Origin: Azospirillum lipoferum 4B
Lineage (GTDB): Bacteria > Pseudomonadota > Alphaproteobacteria > Azospirillales > Azospirillaceae
DNA: 64,000 bases
Direction: 5' to 3'
Assembly (NCBI RefSeq): GCF_000283655.1
Contig: NC_016622.1
Location: 2,306,501-2,370,500 of the forward strand
Shown here piece by piece: positions 35,022 to 44,915 of the stretch (positions within the stretch are counted from its first letter, which is position 1; every line of letters starts with the position of its first letter). Under the pieces are notes generated by a model. That model ran no database searches, was not told the origin of the DNA, and was given only the letters and a program-made list of their open reading frames with translations. The position numbers were made by a program, and so were the translations under genes.

Positions 35022-36041
35022 TCACTCCACCATATAATCCCGCACCAGCAGTTCCGCGATCTGCACCGCGTTCAGTGCCGCGCCCTTGCGCAGGTTGTCG
35101 GCGACGCACCAGAAGGACAGGCCGTTCTCCACGGTGAAGTCGTCGCGGATGCGGCTGACGAAGACCGGGTTGTCGCCGGCGACCTCGACCGGGGTGACAT
35201 AGCCGTCGCTGCTCTGCTGGTCGACCACCGACACGCCGGGGGCGGCGCGCAGGATGACACGGGCCTCCTCGGCGTTGATCGGCTCCTCCGTCTCGATGTT
35301 GATCGACAAGGCATGGCCGATGAAGGTCGGCACGCGGACGCAGGTGGCCGCGACCTTGATCTTGGGGTCCAGGATCTTCTTGGTCTCCACCATCATCTTC
35401 CACTCTTCCCTGGTGGAACCGTCCTCCATGAAGGCGTCGATCTGGGGGATGACGTTGAAGGCGATCTGCTTGGGGAAGACGCTCTTGGCGATGGGGTCGT
35501 TGACGAAGATGGCGCGGGTCTGGGTGAACAGCTCGTCCATCGCCTCCTTGCCGGCGCCCGAAACCGATTGGTAGGTCGAGACCACGACGCGGCGGATTTT
35601 ATAGCGGTCGTGCAGCGGCTTCAACGCCACCGCCATCTGGATGGTGGAGCAGTTGGGGTTGGCGATGATGCCGCGCTTGCGATAGCCGGCCAGCGCCTCC
35701 GGGTTCACCTCCGGCACCACCAGCGGCACGTCGGGGTCCATGCGGAAGTGCGAGGTGTTGTCGATCACCATGGCACCGGCGGCGGCAGCGCGCGGCACAT
35801 GGACGGCCGACACCTTGGCGCCGGGCGACGACAGCACGATGTCCACGCCGTGGAAGTCGAACTTGTTGAGGTCCTCGACCTTGAGGATGTCATCCTCGCC
35901 ATAGGACACCTCCTGGCCGATCGACTTTTCCGAGGCCAGGGCGATGACCTTGTCGGCCGGGAACTTCCGTTCGGCCAGCGTTTGCAGGATCTCGCGCCCG
36001 ACATTGCCGGTGGCGCCGATGACCGCGACGGTATAGCCCAT
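35022..36041 (-). CDS. asd: Aspartate-semialdehyde dehydrogenase
   Basis: Predicted 339 residues, the usual length. The NADP-binding start is VAVIGATGNVGREIL, the catalytic cysteine is in IANPNCSTIQMAVAL near residue 130, and the active-site histidine is in FIGHALSINIE near 265. STYQSVSGAGKEAMDEL is the conserved substrate segment. It reduces aspartyl-phosphate to the semialdehyde, feeding lysine, threonine, methionine and diaminopimelate. The upstream interval carries the divergent start of the SBP gene. Confidence 0.96.
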   Translation of the reverse strand: MGYTVAVIGATGNVGREILQTLAERKFPADKVIALASEKSIGQEVSYGEDDILKVEDLNKFDFHGVDIVLSSPGAKVSAVHVPRAAAAGAMVIDNTSHFRMDPDVPLVVPEVNPEALAGYRKRGIIANPNCSTIQMAVALKPLHDRYKIRRVVVSTYQSVSGAGKEAMDELFTQTRAIFVNDPIAKSVFPKQIAFNVIPQIDAFMEDGSTREEWKMMVETKKILDPKIKVAATCVRVPTFIGHALSINIETEEPINAEEARVILRAAPGVSVVDQQSSDGYVTPVEVAGDNPVFVSRIRDDFTVENGLSFWCVADNLRKGAALNAVQIAELLVRDYMVE

Positions 36042-36257
36042 GACGGTGGTGTCCTTCTGCCGAATATCCGCGAATACAAGAATGGTGCCGGAAGGCGATA
36101 GGAGCTAGGCGCTTTCCCCGCGAATTGCAACCCGTCCTCTCATGGAACCTGCCCTCCGACCGGGTTGACAGTCCATGGAAGGCGGCGGGAAGATTCCTTT
36201 CCTCAACAGCGCCCGCCCTCAATAGCGCCCAAACGGGCCTCCAGGGAGACATCACGG

Positions 36258-37868
36258 ATGACCAGCTTCAAGCGCGGCCTAATCGCGCAGACGGTTCTTG
36301 GTGCCGCCGCTCTCGCCCTCGCCGGTTTCGCCGCCCCCGCCATCGCCGACACGCCGAAGGACGCGCTGGTGATGGCCTGGCAGTTCGACGACATCGTCAG
36401 CCTCGACCCGGCCGAGATCTTCGAGCTGTCGGGGGCCGAATACAGCGCCCAGGTCTATGACCGGCTGGTCCATTTCGACGTCAACGACGTGAGCAAGATC
36501 GAGGGCGAGGCCGCCGAAAGCTGGACCGTGTCGCCCGACGGCAAGACCTTCACCTTCAAGATCCGCGACGGCATCGCCTTCCATTCCGGCAACCCGCTGA
36601 CGGCGAACGACGTGGCCTGGTCCTTCGCCCGTGCGGTGAAGATGAACAAGGGTCCGGCCTTCATCCTGACCCAGTTCGGCCTGACCCCGGACAATGTCGA
36701 GCAGATGGTCCGCGCCACCGACCCGCGCACGCTGGTCTTCACCACCGACAAGACCTATGCGCCGACCTTCGTGCTCTACTGCCTGACCGCCGACGTGGGC
36801 TCCATCGTCGATTCCAAGCTGGTGAAGAGCAAGGAGAAGGACGGCGATTTCGGCGCCGGCTGGCTGAAGACCAACTCGGCCGGCTCCGGCCCCTTCGTGC
36901 TGAAGCAGTGGAAGGCGAGTGAGCTGCTGACCTTCGACGCCAATCCGAAATACTGGCGCGGCGCGCCGAAGCTGAAGCGCGTGCTGATCCGCCACATCCC
37001 GGAACCGGCGACCCAGCGCCTGCTGCTGGAGAAGGGCGACGTCGATGTCGCGCGCAACCTGAAGCCGGAGCAGTTCGAACCGCTGAAGTCCAGCGACACC
37101 ATCCGTCTGGTCCAGGCGCCGAAGGGCACGCTGTGGTATCTCAGCCTGAACCAGAAGAACGCCATCCTGGCCAAGCCCGAGGTGCGCGAGGCGTTCAAGT
37201 ATCTGGTCGATTACGACGGCATGGCCGGCACGATCATGAACGGCATCGGCGCCGTCCATCAGGCCTTCCTGCCCAAGGGCTTCCTGGGCGCCGTCAACGA
37301 CAACCCCTACAGATACGATCCGGCCAAGGCGAAGGAGCTTCTGGCGAAGGCCGGCTATCCCGACGGCTTCACCGTCAGCATGGACGTGCGCAACACCAAC
37401 CCGACCCAGGACATGGCCCAGGCGATCCAGGCCAGCGCCGCGAAGGCCGGCGTGAAGATCGAGATCATCCCCGGCGACGGCAAGCAGGTGCTGACCAAAT
37501 ACCGCGCCCGCAACCACGAACTGATGATCCAGCAGTGGGGTGCGGACTATCAGGACCCGAACTCCAACGCCGACACCTTCGCTTCCAACCCGGACAACAG
37601 CGACAACGCCAAGTCCAAGCCGCTGGCCTGGCGCAACGCCTGGGATATCCCGGAACTGACCAGGAAGACCGCCGCCGCGGTCGAGGAACGCGACAGCGCC
37701 AAGCGCGCCCGGATGTACGAGGAGCTTCAGCGCTCGGTCCTGGCCGATTCGCCCTTCGTCATCATGTTCCAGCAGACGGAGATGGTGGCGGAGCGGAAGA
37801 CCGTCAGCGGCCTCGTCTGGGGTCCGAGCTTCGACACCAACTATTACTGGAAGGCCGAGAAGAAGTAA
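36258..37868 (+). CDS. ABC transporter substrate-binding protein (peptide/nickel family 5)
   Basis: Predicted 536 residues with a signal peptide (ending AAPAIA). The SBP_bac_5 fold shows VSLDPAEIFELSGAEYSAQVYDRLVHFD, ESWTVSPDGKTFTFKIRDGIAFHSGNPLTANDVAWSF (in part), SGPFVLKQW and a PEVREAFKYLVDYDGM block. Binds oligopeptides, or sometimes other solutes, in the periplasm. GGGAG is well placed before ATG 36258. No DppB/C/D/F-type genes follow; the next gene is on the other strand after a hairpin. It is therefore an orphan binding protein that must use a permease elsewhere. Confidence 0.92.
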   Translation: MTSFKRGLIAQTVLGAAALALAGFAAPAIADTPKDALVMAWQFDDIVSLDPAEIFELSGAEYSAQVYDRLVHFDVNDVSKIEGEAAESWTVSPDGKTFTFKIRDGIAFHSGNPLTANDVAWSFARAVKMNKGPAFILTQFGLTPDNVEQMVRATDPRTLVFTTDKTYAPTFVLYCLTADVGSIVDSKLVKSKEKDGDFGAGWLKTNSAGSGPFVLKQWKASELLTFDANPKYWRGAPKLKRVLIRHIPEPATQRLLLEKGDVDVARNLKPEQFEPLKSSDTIRLVQAPKGTLWYLSLNQKNAILAKPEVREAFKYLVDYDGMAGTIMNGIGAVHQAFLPKGFLGAVNDNPYRYDPAKAKELLAKAGYPDGFTVSMDVRNTNPTQDMAQAIQASAAKAGVKIEIIPGDGKQVLTKYRARNHELMIQQWGADYQDPNSNADTFASNPDNSDNAKSKPLAWRNAWDIPELTRKTAAAVEERDSAKRARMYEELQRSVLADSPFVIMFQQTEMVAERKTVSGLVWGPSFDTNYYWKAEKK

Positions 37869-37881
37869 GGATGCGGGAGAG

Positions 37882-37914
37882 AAATTCCCCTCTCCCCGGG
37901 GGGAGAGGGGATTT
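37882..37914. terminator. Bidirectional hairpin terminator between convergent genes
   Basis: CCCCTCTCCCC pairs with GGGGAGAGGGG across a very short loop, flanked by AAAT on the left and ATTT on the right. It sits 14 nt after the SBP stop and abuts the hydrolase stop codon. The A/T flanks suit a bidirectional intrinsic terminator. Confidence 0.75.
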
Positions 37915-38519
37915 CAGCCCCAGGCCCGGGCATCCTCCACCACCACTGCGAGGCTGTCGGACAGGCCGGTCAGCACGCCGCGCTGGATGTCGGCCGCCGG
38001 CACCACGCCGCCCTTGCCATCCGGCAGGTCGCGGGTCGCAGTGGCGGACGCCACGACCGTCACCCGCCAGCCGTGATCCACCGCCGACCGCACGGTGCTG
38101 CTGACGCAGTTGTGGGTCATGAAGCCGGCGACGATCATCTCGGTCCGCCCGCTGTCGCGCGCCACCGCCTGCAGGTCGGTCCCGGCGAAGGCATTGGCGA
38201 GCTTCTTGACCATCACCGGCTCGCCCCCGCGCGGGGCGACCGCCGGGATGATCTCCGCCATCGATCCGGTCGGGTCGAACACCGGCGCACCCGCCGCGGT
38301 GTGGTGGACGATGTGGATCACCGGCACAGTGTTGGCGCGGGCGAGGCTCAGCAGGTCTGCCGCCTTCTCCACGGCGGCATCGACACCCGACAGCCGCAGG
38401 GCGCCGTCGGTGTATTCGCGCTGAAGGTCGATCAGCACCAGCACCGCCTTGTCCAGCGGGGCGGGAGTGGCCGGAGCGCCGACGATCTGGCGCAGGGTCT
38501 TGGCGGTTTGGGTCGTCAT
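37914..38519 (-). CDS. Cysteine hydrolase (isochorismatase-like)
   Basis: Predicted 201 residues. The catalytic triad is clear: Asp in VLVLIDLQREY near 30, Lys in VKKLANAF near 105, and the nucleophile Cys in FMTHNCVSSTVR near 138. Family members hydrolyse isochorismate, N-carbamoyl amines, nicotinamide or similar amides; nothing here narrows the substrate. It is divergent from the LysR regulator with an 86-bp gap, and is its probable target. Stop codon overlaps a terminator hairpin. Confidence 0.9.
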   Translation of the reverse strand: MTTQTAKTLRQIVGAPATPAPLDKAVLVLIDLQREYTDGALRLSGVDAAVEKAADLLSLARANTVPVIHIVHHTAAGAPVFDPTGSMAEIIPAVAPRGGEPVMVKKLANAFAGTDLQAVARDSGRTEMIVAGFMTHNCVSSTVRSAVDHGWRVTVVASATATRDLPDGKGGVVPAADIQRGVLTGLSDSLAVVVEDARAWG

Positions 38520-38570
38520 CGGGGGATGCTCCGCAATCGTTTGAATGTTGATGGAAGCGATGCTGCCCCG

Positions 38571-38599
38571 TTCACCGATGCGCAGCCATCCGCTATCCT
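38571..38599 (+). promoter_or_regulatory. Possible promoter of the LysR gene, near-leaderless
   Basis: TTCACC (38571-38576) and TATCCT (38594-38599) are spaced by 17 bp, each matching 4 of 6 consensus bases. The -10 ends 6 nt before the ATG, so transcription should begin at or next to the start codon. No ribosome-binding site is seen. Confidence 0.45.
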
Positions 38600-38605
38600 T
38601 GCACG

Positions 38606-39511
38606 ATGGCTGTTCAGAAATTCACAGGTCCGCTCGATTGGGACGATCTGCGCGTCTTCCTGGAACTGGCGCGGGCCGGCAGCCTGTCGGCGGCGGCGCG
38701 CGGCCTGCGGCTGAGCCACGCCACGGTCGGGCGCCGGCTGGCTGCGCTGGAGTCCGCGCTCGGTCGCAGCCTGATGGAGCGCCGGCCCGAGGGCTATGTC
38801 CTGACCGAAGAGGGCGAAAGCGTCCGCGCCCTGGCCGAAGCGATGGACGAGCGGGCGCAGGCGATTCGCCGCCGTGAAGGCGACGACGCCGGATTGACCG
38901 GCACGGTCAGGCTGACGATGACCCAGGCGTTGGCCGACATCTTCCTGATCCCCCGCCTGGGGCCCTTGCGCGCGGCCAACCCTGGCCTGGACCTGGAAAT
39001 CATCGTCGACAACCGCACCCTCAGCCTTGCCCGGCGGGAGGCCGATCTGGCGATCCGGCTGGCCCGGCCGCAGCGCGGCGATCTGGTCGGGAGGCGGCTG
39101 GCGACGCTGGGCTATGGGCTCTATGCCGCACCGGACGCGCCCGATGCGCTGATCGCCTATGACGAGTCGATGGCGGAGCTGCCGGAAGCGCTGTGGCTGG
39201 ACCGCCATGGCGGCGGCCGGCGCGTCGCCTTCCGCTCCAACAGTGTGCAGGGTCAGCTCGCGGCGGCGGTCGCCGGCTTCGGCATCGCCTTCCTGCCCTG
39301 CCTGCTGGCGGACGGCGTGCCGGGGCTGGAACGCCGCCCGCTGCCCGGCCCCTCGCTGACCCGTGAGGCATGGCTGCTGGTCCACCGCGACCGCCGCGAA
39401 GTGCCGCGGGTGCGGGCGGTGATCGGGCATCTGGTGGCGGTCTTCACCGCCGAGCGGGAGCGGCTGGAGGGCCGCGCCGGCCATCGAGAGCAGCCGCCGG
39501 AACACGGATGA
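38606..39511 (+). CDS. LysR family transcriptional regulator
   Basis: Predicted 301 residues: N-terminal winged helix-turn-helix (about 10-70, LRVFLELARAGSLSAAARGLRLSHATVGRRLAALE in part) and a periplasmic-binding-like effector domain (SVRLTMTQALADIFLIPRL onward, with RSNSVQGQLAAAVAGFGIAFLPCLLA). Divergent from the cysteine hydrolase gene, so it likely controls that gene and itself from the shared 86 bp. Start is a clear ATG at 38606. Effector unknown. Confidence 0.92.
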   Translation: MAVQKFTGPLDWDDLRVFLELARAGSLSAAARGLRLSHATVGRRLAALESALGRSLMERRPEGYVLTEEGESVRALAEAMDERAQAIRRREGDDAGLTGTVRLTMTQALADIFLIPRLGPLRAANPGLDLEIIVDNRTLSLARREADLAIRLARPQRGDLVGRRLATLGYGLYAAPDAPDALIAYDESMAELPEALWLDRHGGGRRVAFRSNSVQGQLAAAVAGFGIAFLPCLLADGVPGLERRPLPGPSLTREAWLLVHRDRREVPRVRAVIGHLVAVFTAERERLEGRAGHREQPPEHG

Positions 39512-39536
39512 TCTCCTGTCGACGGGCGGACGGGCG

Positions 39537-42137
39537 TCACTCCGCGACGGACAGCATTTCCACGACGGCGTTCCGCAGATCGTTGGCCGCGACCGGCTTG
39601 TGAAGCAGCGCGTGCCCACCCGCCCGCACCTCGACCAGGCGTTCCGGGGCAGTGTCGCCGGTGATGACCGTTGCCGGCACCGGCATGTTCAGGCGTTCGC
39701 ACACCGCCCTGATCGCATCCAGGCCCGTTTCGCCGCCGCGCAGCCTGTAATCGGCGAGGATGGCGGCCGGCCATTCACCGCTCTCGACATGCAGGACGGC
39801 ATCCTCGATGGAACCGGCGGTCAGCACCCGGTAGCCCCAGCCCTCCAGCATCGCCTGCAGCCCCTGGCGCACCAGAGGCTCGTCATCGATCACCAGGATC
39901 AGGCCATGGCCGACATCCATGGCCGGCACGCTTTTCAACCGGTCGGAACCGGGCGAGCGCAGGGTCACGGCCGGCACCTCGACGCGGAAGGCGGAGCCGC
40001 GCCCCGGCAAGGATCGGAGTTCGATCCGATGACCGAGCAGGCGGGCAAGGCGCCGGACCACCGCCAACCCCAGCCCCAGGCCTTTGTTGCGGTCGCGCTC
40101 CGGATTGCCGACCTGGAAGAACTCCTCGAAGATTTCCTCATGCTTGTCGGATTGGATGCCGATCCCGGTATCGACCACGGCGATGTACAGGTTGCCGCCC
40201 TGCCTGCGGCATCCGATCAGCACACCGCCCCGTTCGGTGTAGCGCAACGCGTTCTCGATGAGGTTGCGCAGGATGCGCTCCAGCAATGCCGGGTCGCTGC
40301 GGATCGTCGCGCTATTGCCGACGACCCGCAGGCGCAGCCCCTTGGCCGCGGCCTGGGCATGATATTCGGCACCGAGCCGATTCAGCAGCGGCCCGATCTG
40401 CATATCCACCGGCGTTGGAACGATCAGTCCGGCATCGAGCTTGGACACGTCGAGCAGGCTGTCGAGCAGCATCCGCAAGCCCCCCATCGCCTCGCCCAGC
40501 GACTTCAGCAGGCGGGAGGCCGGATGCCCGTCGAGCCTCTCCTCCAGAGCGCTCTGGAACAGCATCATGGCCTGCACCGGCTGGCGCAGATCATGGCTGG
40601 CCGCGGCGAGGAACTTCGACTTGGCGACATTGGCGCGGTCCGCTTCGGCCTTCGACGCGCGCAGGGCATCCTCGGCAGACTTGCGTTCGGTGATGTCGCG
40701 TATGGTTCCGCTGAAATAGCGCCGCCTGCCGGAGGTCCATTCGGCGATGGCCAGCTCGATGGGGAAGGTCGTGCCGTCCTTGCGCTGTCCCATCAGGTCC
40801 CGGCCGGCACCGCTGCCCCGCCGCTCCCCCGTGCGCAGACAGGTCATGATGTGGATGTCGCTCGCGGAGGAGCACGGTTCCGGCATCAGGATTCGGACGC
40901 TGCGCCCGACAGCCTCTTCCGCCCGGTGGTCGAAGATGCGCTCCGCCGCCGGATTGAACGACTGGATGATGCCGGCGTCGTCGGTGACAACCATGGCATC
41001 CGCCGCCGTCTCCACCATGGCGCGATACCGGGCCTCGCTTTCGGCCAGATCCGCCTCGCGCTGCTGGATCAGGCCAGCAGCATTCCGGATCGCTTTGCCG
41101 ACCGCGTCGATCTCCAGGATGCCTCCGGTGTCGACGGAGGGCAGATGCCCGGCCCCCACCGCTTCCGCGGCCTGGGCCAGTTGCATGACCGGGCGCATCA
41201 GGCGGCGTCCGAGCCAGAAGGCGGCGGCGATGCCGATCAGGAAGAACGCCAGCCCACCGCCCGTGAACAGCAGGAGCGTCTCACGGGCCGGCGCCGCTAT
41301 CAGGGATTGGGGAACGCTGATGGCGACCACCCAGCCGGCCGCGTGGGAGCGGCTGTAGGCCTGGAAGGCGGATACCCCCTCCAGATTGGTCGCGCGATGG
41401 ATGCCCTCCGGCGCGTCGCGCATCCCGGCCCACAGGTCCAGCGGCAGCGATTTGCCGACGAACTGTTCGGCCTGATGCGAGCGGGCGATGACGGTTCCGT
41501 CCTCGTCGATCACCGCCGCCCGCCAGCCGGACGGAAGGCGCTCCGGAGAGACGATCGTCTGGAGCCGTTCCTGGGTGATGGTCAGGCTCAACAGAAAGCG
41601 GACATCGCCCTCGCGGATCACCGGCACCACGACGATCAGAAGCGGTGTGCGCGTCACACCCCCCATGATGAGACCGGATACCTGTGGTTTCCCCGTCGCG
41701 ATCGCCCGCTGGTCGGCTATCAGGCCGGAATTCGCGGGCAGGGGCGTTCCCCAGGGCACGCGGCTGTTGACGAGCTGCAGGTTCGAGAGGTTGCGCAGGA
41801 CCACGTTGGTGCCGAGACGATCCCTCACCTCGACGGCACGTCGGTGGAAGGTGGCAAGGTCACCCACCGCCAGACTTTCGGAGGTGGCAAGGACTTCGGC
41901 GGCGGCGATCAGTTGCGCCACTTCCCGGTCCACGTCCTCGGCCAGCAGGCGCGCCCTGTCACGCACCAGCCGCTCGGCTTCCTCCGCCTGGGCGTTCACG
42001 TTCCGGACAAGCAGGAAACCCGAGAAAAGGACAAGCGGAACGGCCACCGCCGTGACCAGCAGGATGAGCCAAGTCCGCAACCGGCGCGACCGCAGTGACG
42101 GCTGTGGATGGAGCCCGCGTGACGGAGGCTGCATCAT
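39537..42137 (-). CDS. Hybrid sensor histidine kinase (dCACHE, HAMP, PAS, HisKA, HATPase, REC)
   Basis: Predicted 866 residues. Two membrane helices (about 23-42 and 290-310) enclose a periplasmic Cache-type sensor. A HAMP linker follows, then a PAS domain (about 380-500), then HisKA with the phospho-acceptor His near 515 in AAASHDLRQPVQAM. The ATPase has N, G1 and G2 boxes (NLIENALRYTERGG, VVDTGIGI, GLGLGLAVVRRLARL). A receiver domain ends the protein with IDDEPLVRQG and the phospho-Asp in LADYRLRGGETGLDA near 795. The kinase-REC core resembles NahK/ErcS-type orphans that work through Hpt proteins. No cognate regulator is adjacent. Start uncertain: two ATGs at 42137 and 42134 or a TTG at 42173. 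Confidence 0.92.
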   Translation of the reverse strand: MMQPPSRGLHPQPSLRSRRLRTWLILLVTAVAVPLVLFSGFLLVRNVNAQAEEAERLVRDRARLLAEDVDREVAQLIAAAEVLATSESLAVGDLATFHRRAVEVRDRLGTNVVLRNLSNLQLVNSRVPWGTPLPANSGLIADQRAIATGKPQVSGLIMGGVTRTPLLIVVVPVIREGDVRFLLSLTITQERLQTIVSPERLPSGWRAAVIDEDGTVIARSHQAEQFVGKSLPLDLWAGMRDAPEGIHRATNLEGVSAFQAYSRSHAAGWVVAISVPQSLIAAPARETLLLFTGGGLAFFLIGIAAAFWLGRRLMRPVMQLAQAAEAVGAGHLPSVDTGGILEIDAVGKAIRNAAGLIQQREADLAESEARYRAMVETAADAMVVTDDAGIIQSFNPAAERIFDHRAEEAVGRSVRILMPEPCSSASDIHIMTCLRTGERRGSGAGRDLMGQRKDGTTFPIELAIAEWTSGRRRYFSGTIRDITERKSAEDALRASKAEADRANVAKSKFLAAASHDLRQPVQAMMLFQSALEERLDGHPASRLLKSLGEAMGGLRMLLDSLLDVSKLDAGLIVPTPVDMQIGPLLNRLGAEYHAQAAAKGLRLRVVGNSATIRSDPALLERILRNLIENALRYTERGGVLIGCRRQGGNLYIAVVDTGIGIQSDKHEEIFEEFFQVGNPERDRNKGLGLGLAVVRRLARLLGHRIELRSLPGRGSAFRVEVPAVTLRSPGSDRLKSVPAMDVGHGLILVIDDEPLVRQGLQAMLEGWGYRVLTAGSIEDAVLHVESGEWPAAILADYRLRGGETGLDAIRAVCERLNMPVPATVITGDTAPERLVEVRAGGHALLHKPVAANDLRNAVVEMLSVAE

Positions 42138-42530
42138 ACAATCGGGACCGGAGGGCGAACTTCGGCGGCGCAAGCGGTCTGCATTGGGTCCCTTCCAAGT
42201 CCCGGAGCTAACGGACGTCAGGCCGAACAGCCGACGGGATCAGAAGGTCGATCTGAGTGTTGCAAGACGACAGTCTCCCAAAACCACCTTCCGCTTCCGC
42301 CTGCCGATGCCGTCGTCCCTGGCAAAGCATACCTGTTCGGATCATCGAATTCTTTGAAACGCAACAGCTGTTTCTGGCTTGTTTTCAGAAAAGTCACTGA
42401 ATGACCGCGGCTGACCATCGAGGCGCCTTCAGAAGATTTTCATACAACAATCGTTGTTGGCTTGGAACAATTAAGCAGCGATTCCGGCAATCGCTTTCAT
42501 CAGTGTGGCTCGGCCATCTTTTCTATAACT
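42138..42530. other. Gene-free interval between the hybrid kinase and truA
   Basis: About 390 bp with no convincing gene. The AT content is above average around 42330-42530. It contains the inverted repeats TTTCTG/CAGAAA (42371, 42386) and CAACAA/TTGTTG (42445-42459), either of which could be an operator or weak terminator. It should hold the kinase promoter and the 3' end of the truA unit. Confidence 0.5.
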
Positions 42531-43268
42531 TTAGTAGCGGGCCAACTTGAAATACAACCCATCCGGCGGGCAGGTCGGCCCGGCCTTGGCGCGGTCGCGG
42601 GCCTCCAGCGCGCGGCGGACATCGTCCACGCTCCATTTGCCGGCCCCCACCAGTTCCAGCGTGCCGACCATGTTGCGGACCTGGTGGTGCAGGAAGGAGC
42701 GCGCGGCGGCGTGAACGCGGATTTCGTCGCCCTGGCGCTCCACATCCAGCCGGTCGAGCGTCTTCACCGGCGACTTGGCCTGACACAGCGCCGCGCGGAA
42801 GCTGGTGAAGTCATGCTGGCCGACCAGCACCTGCGCCGCCGCGTGCATCGCCTCCGCATCCAGCGGGCGGGTGACGTGCCAGGCCCGGCCGGCGTCGAGA
42901 GCCAGCGGCGCCCGGCGGTTGACGATGCGGTAGACATAGGCGCGCCCGGTCGAGGTCAGGCGGGCGTGGAAGTCCCCGGTGACCGCCTCCACCTCCAGCA
43001 CCGCGATGGGCGCCGGCTTCAGGTGGAAGTTCAGGGCGTCGCGCAGCTTCAGGCCGGTGAAGGGCTTTTCCAGGTCGAAATGGCAGACCTGCCCGAGCGC
43101 ATGCACCCCGGCATCGGTGCGGCCGGAGCCATGGACCCGCACCACCTCGCCCGACAGGCGCTGCACCGCCTCCTCCAGGCTCTGCTGGACGGAGGGGCCG
43201 TTGTCCTGGCGCTGCCAGCCGACGAAGGGGCGGCCGTCATACTCGACGGTCAGTTTCCAGCGCTGCAC
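42531..43268 (-). CDS. truA: tRNA pseudouridine(38-40) synthase
   Basis: Predicted 245 residues. The catalytic Asp lies in [16 protein letters not shown] near residue 52, following [14 protein letters not shown] at the N-terminus. Other family blocks are [18 protein letters not shown] and [19 protein letters not shown]. TruA makes pseudouridine at tRNA positions 38-40. It begins 5 bp after the fmt stop, forming a def-fmt-truA unit on the minus strand, with all three proteins acting in translation. Confidence 0.96.
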   Translation of the reverse strand: MQRWKLTVEYDGRPFVGWQRQDNGPSVQQSLEEAVQRLSGEVVRVHGSGRTDAGVHALGQVCHFDLEKPFTGLKLRDALNFHLKPAPIAVLEVEAVTGDFHARLTSTGRAYVYRIVNRRAPLALDAGRAWHVTRPLDAEAMHAAAQVLVGQHDFTSFRAALCQAKSPVKTLDRLDVERQGDEIRVHAAARSFLHHQVRNMVGTLELVGAGKWSVDDVRRALEARDRAKAGPTCPPDGLYFKLARY

Positions 43269-43273
43269 GTCGG

Positions 43274-44230
43274 TCAGTCCGCGACGGCTTCGGTGGACAC
43301 GGGGGCGGAGACCGGCTGCCCGACCGCCAGCGCGAAGCCGCGCAGGAAGGCCGCCCCGTCCACCGGCGCCTTGCCCGGCCGTTGCACCTTGACCAGCCGC
43401 ACCGCGCCGTCGGCGCAGGCGACCGTCAGCCGCTCGTCCAGAAGCGTGCCGGGCGTGCCGCCGCCGGTCGCGGATTCGGCGGCCAGAACCTTGATGCGTT
43501 CGCCGTTGGCGGCATCGAACCAGCAGCCGGGCCAGGGGGTGAGCGCGCGGACCTGCCGCTCGACATAAGCGGCGGGCTGGGTCCAGTCGAGCCGGCCATC
43601 CTCGCGCGTCAGCTTGGCGGCGTAGGTGACGCCCTCCTCCGGCTGCGGCACGGCGGCCAGCGTGCCGGCGGCCAGCCCTTCCAGCGCCGGAGCGATCATA
43701 CGGGCGCCCAGCGCCGCCAGTTCGTCATGCAGGCTGCTGGCGGTGGTGGCGGGGGTGATCGCCACCGCCTCCTTCGACAGCATGGCGCCGGTATCGAGCC
43801 CGATGTCCATCTGCATGATGGTGATCCCGGTCTCGGCATCGCCGGCCAGGATGGAGCGCTGGATCGGCGCCGCACCGCGCCAGCGCGGCAGCAGCGAGCC
43901 ATGCACGTTGACGCAACCCAGCCGCGGCGCATCCAGGATCGGCTGCGGCAGGATCAGGCCATAGGCGGCGACCACTGCGACGTCGGCCTTGAGGTCGGCG
44001 AACTCCGCCTGTGCCTCGGCATTGCGCAGGCTCTTGGGCGTGCGCACGGGGATGCCGTGCTCCTCGGCGAAGCGGTGGACGGGCGATTTCTGCACCTGCT
44101 GGCCACGGCCGGCCGGGCGCGGCGGCTGGCTGTAGGCGCAGACGACCTGATGCCCCGCCTCGATCAGCGCGGCAAGGCTGGGCACGGCGAAATCGGGCGT
44201 GCCCATGAAGACGAGACGGAGCGGGGTCAT
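43274..44230 (-). CDS. fmt: Methionyl-tRNA formyltransferase
   Basis: Predicted 318 residues. [19 protein letters not shown] opens the formyl-transferase domain. The catalytic block is [25 protein letters not shown] near 108-132, with the active-site Asn-His-Asp set, then the [17 protein letters not shown] loop. The C-terminal OB-fold binds tRNA. It formylates initiator Met-tRNA with 10-formyl-THF. It sits between def and truA on the minus strand. Confidence 0.97.
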   Translation of the reverse strand: MTPLRLVFMGTPDFAVPSLAALIEAGHQVVCAYSQPPRPAGRGQQVQKSPVHRFAEEHGIPVRTPKSLRNAEAQAEFADLKADVAVVAAYGLILPQPILDAPRLGCVNVHGSLLPRWRGAAPIQRSILAGDAETGITIMQMDIGLDTGAMLSKEAVAITPATTASSLHDELAALGARMIAPALEGLAAGTLAAVPQPEEGVTYAAKLTREDGRLDWTQPAAYVERQVRALTPWPGCWFDAANGERIKVLAAESATGGGTPGTLLDERLTVACADGAVRLVKVQRPGKAPVDGAAFLRGFALAVGQPVSAPVSTEAVAD

Positions 44231-44262
44231 CGGATCGTATCGCAGTTCTGTTCTTGGGCTGG

Positions 44263-44775
44263 TCAGGCCGTCGCCTTCTGCAGCTTCTGGACCTTCTTCA
44301 GCAGGATGTTCCGCTTCAGCATAGACAGGTAATCGACGAACAGAACGCCGTTCAGATGGTCGATCTCATGCTGGATGCAGGTGGCGAGCATCCCGTCGGC
44401 CTCGAACTCCTGCTGCCGGTTCTTTTCATCCAGATAGCGGACACGGATGCGCTGGGGACGGGTGACGTCGGCATACTGCTCCGGCACCGACAGGCAGCCC
44501 TCCTCGCACACCGCCTTCTCGTCGGACGACCAGACGATTTCCGGGTTGGCAAGGCGGATCGGGTTCGGCGGATCGTCCTTCTCATGGACGTCGACGACGA
44601 TGACGCGGTCGAGCACGCCGACCTGCGGAGCGGCCAGACCGATGCCGTTGGCGTCGTACATGGTCTCCACCATGTCGTCCATCAGCTTGACGACGCGCAC
44701 ATCCACTTCGGCAACGGGTTGCGCCTTGCGCTTCAGGATCGGATGCGGGGCGACGAGGATCGGAAGACGGGCCAT
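44263..44775 (-). CDS. def: Peptide deformylase
   Basis: Predicted 170 residues. All three motifs are present: [10 protein letters not shown] near residue 45, EEGCLSVP near 90 and QHEIDHLNG near 133; the Cys and two His bind the metal. It removes the formyl group from nascent proteins. ATG 44773-44775 ([18 protein letters not shown]) is the family-like start; the frame is open 10 codons further. First gene of the def-fmt-truA unit. Confidence 0.97.
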   Translation of the reverse strand: MARLPILVAPHPILKRKAQPVAEVDVRVVKLMDDMVETMYDANGIGLAAPQVGVLDRVIVVDVHEKDDPPNPIRLANPEIVWSSDEKAVCEEGCLSVPEQYADVTRPQRIRVRYLDEKNRQQEFEADGMLATCIQHEIDHLNGVLFVDYLSMLKRNILLKKVQKLQKATA

Positions 44776-44915
44776 GGGTGCTCGATGATGAGAGGGGGAG
44801 TTCAAAGGGAGAAGGTAGGCGGACCAAGTGTTTTGGTCAAGGAATCGGACCTATGCGAACGGTGCGGAACCGTCCTCCGTGCAGGGTTGCGCCGGACGCC
44901 GGTTGGGCGTAGTCG

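Noticed and set aside
44776-44915. Cobalamin riboswitch before cobS
   Set aside because: No B12-box or expected stem set could be found in the short gap; the region is shared with the divergent def promoter.
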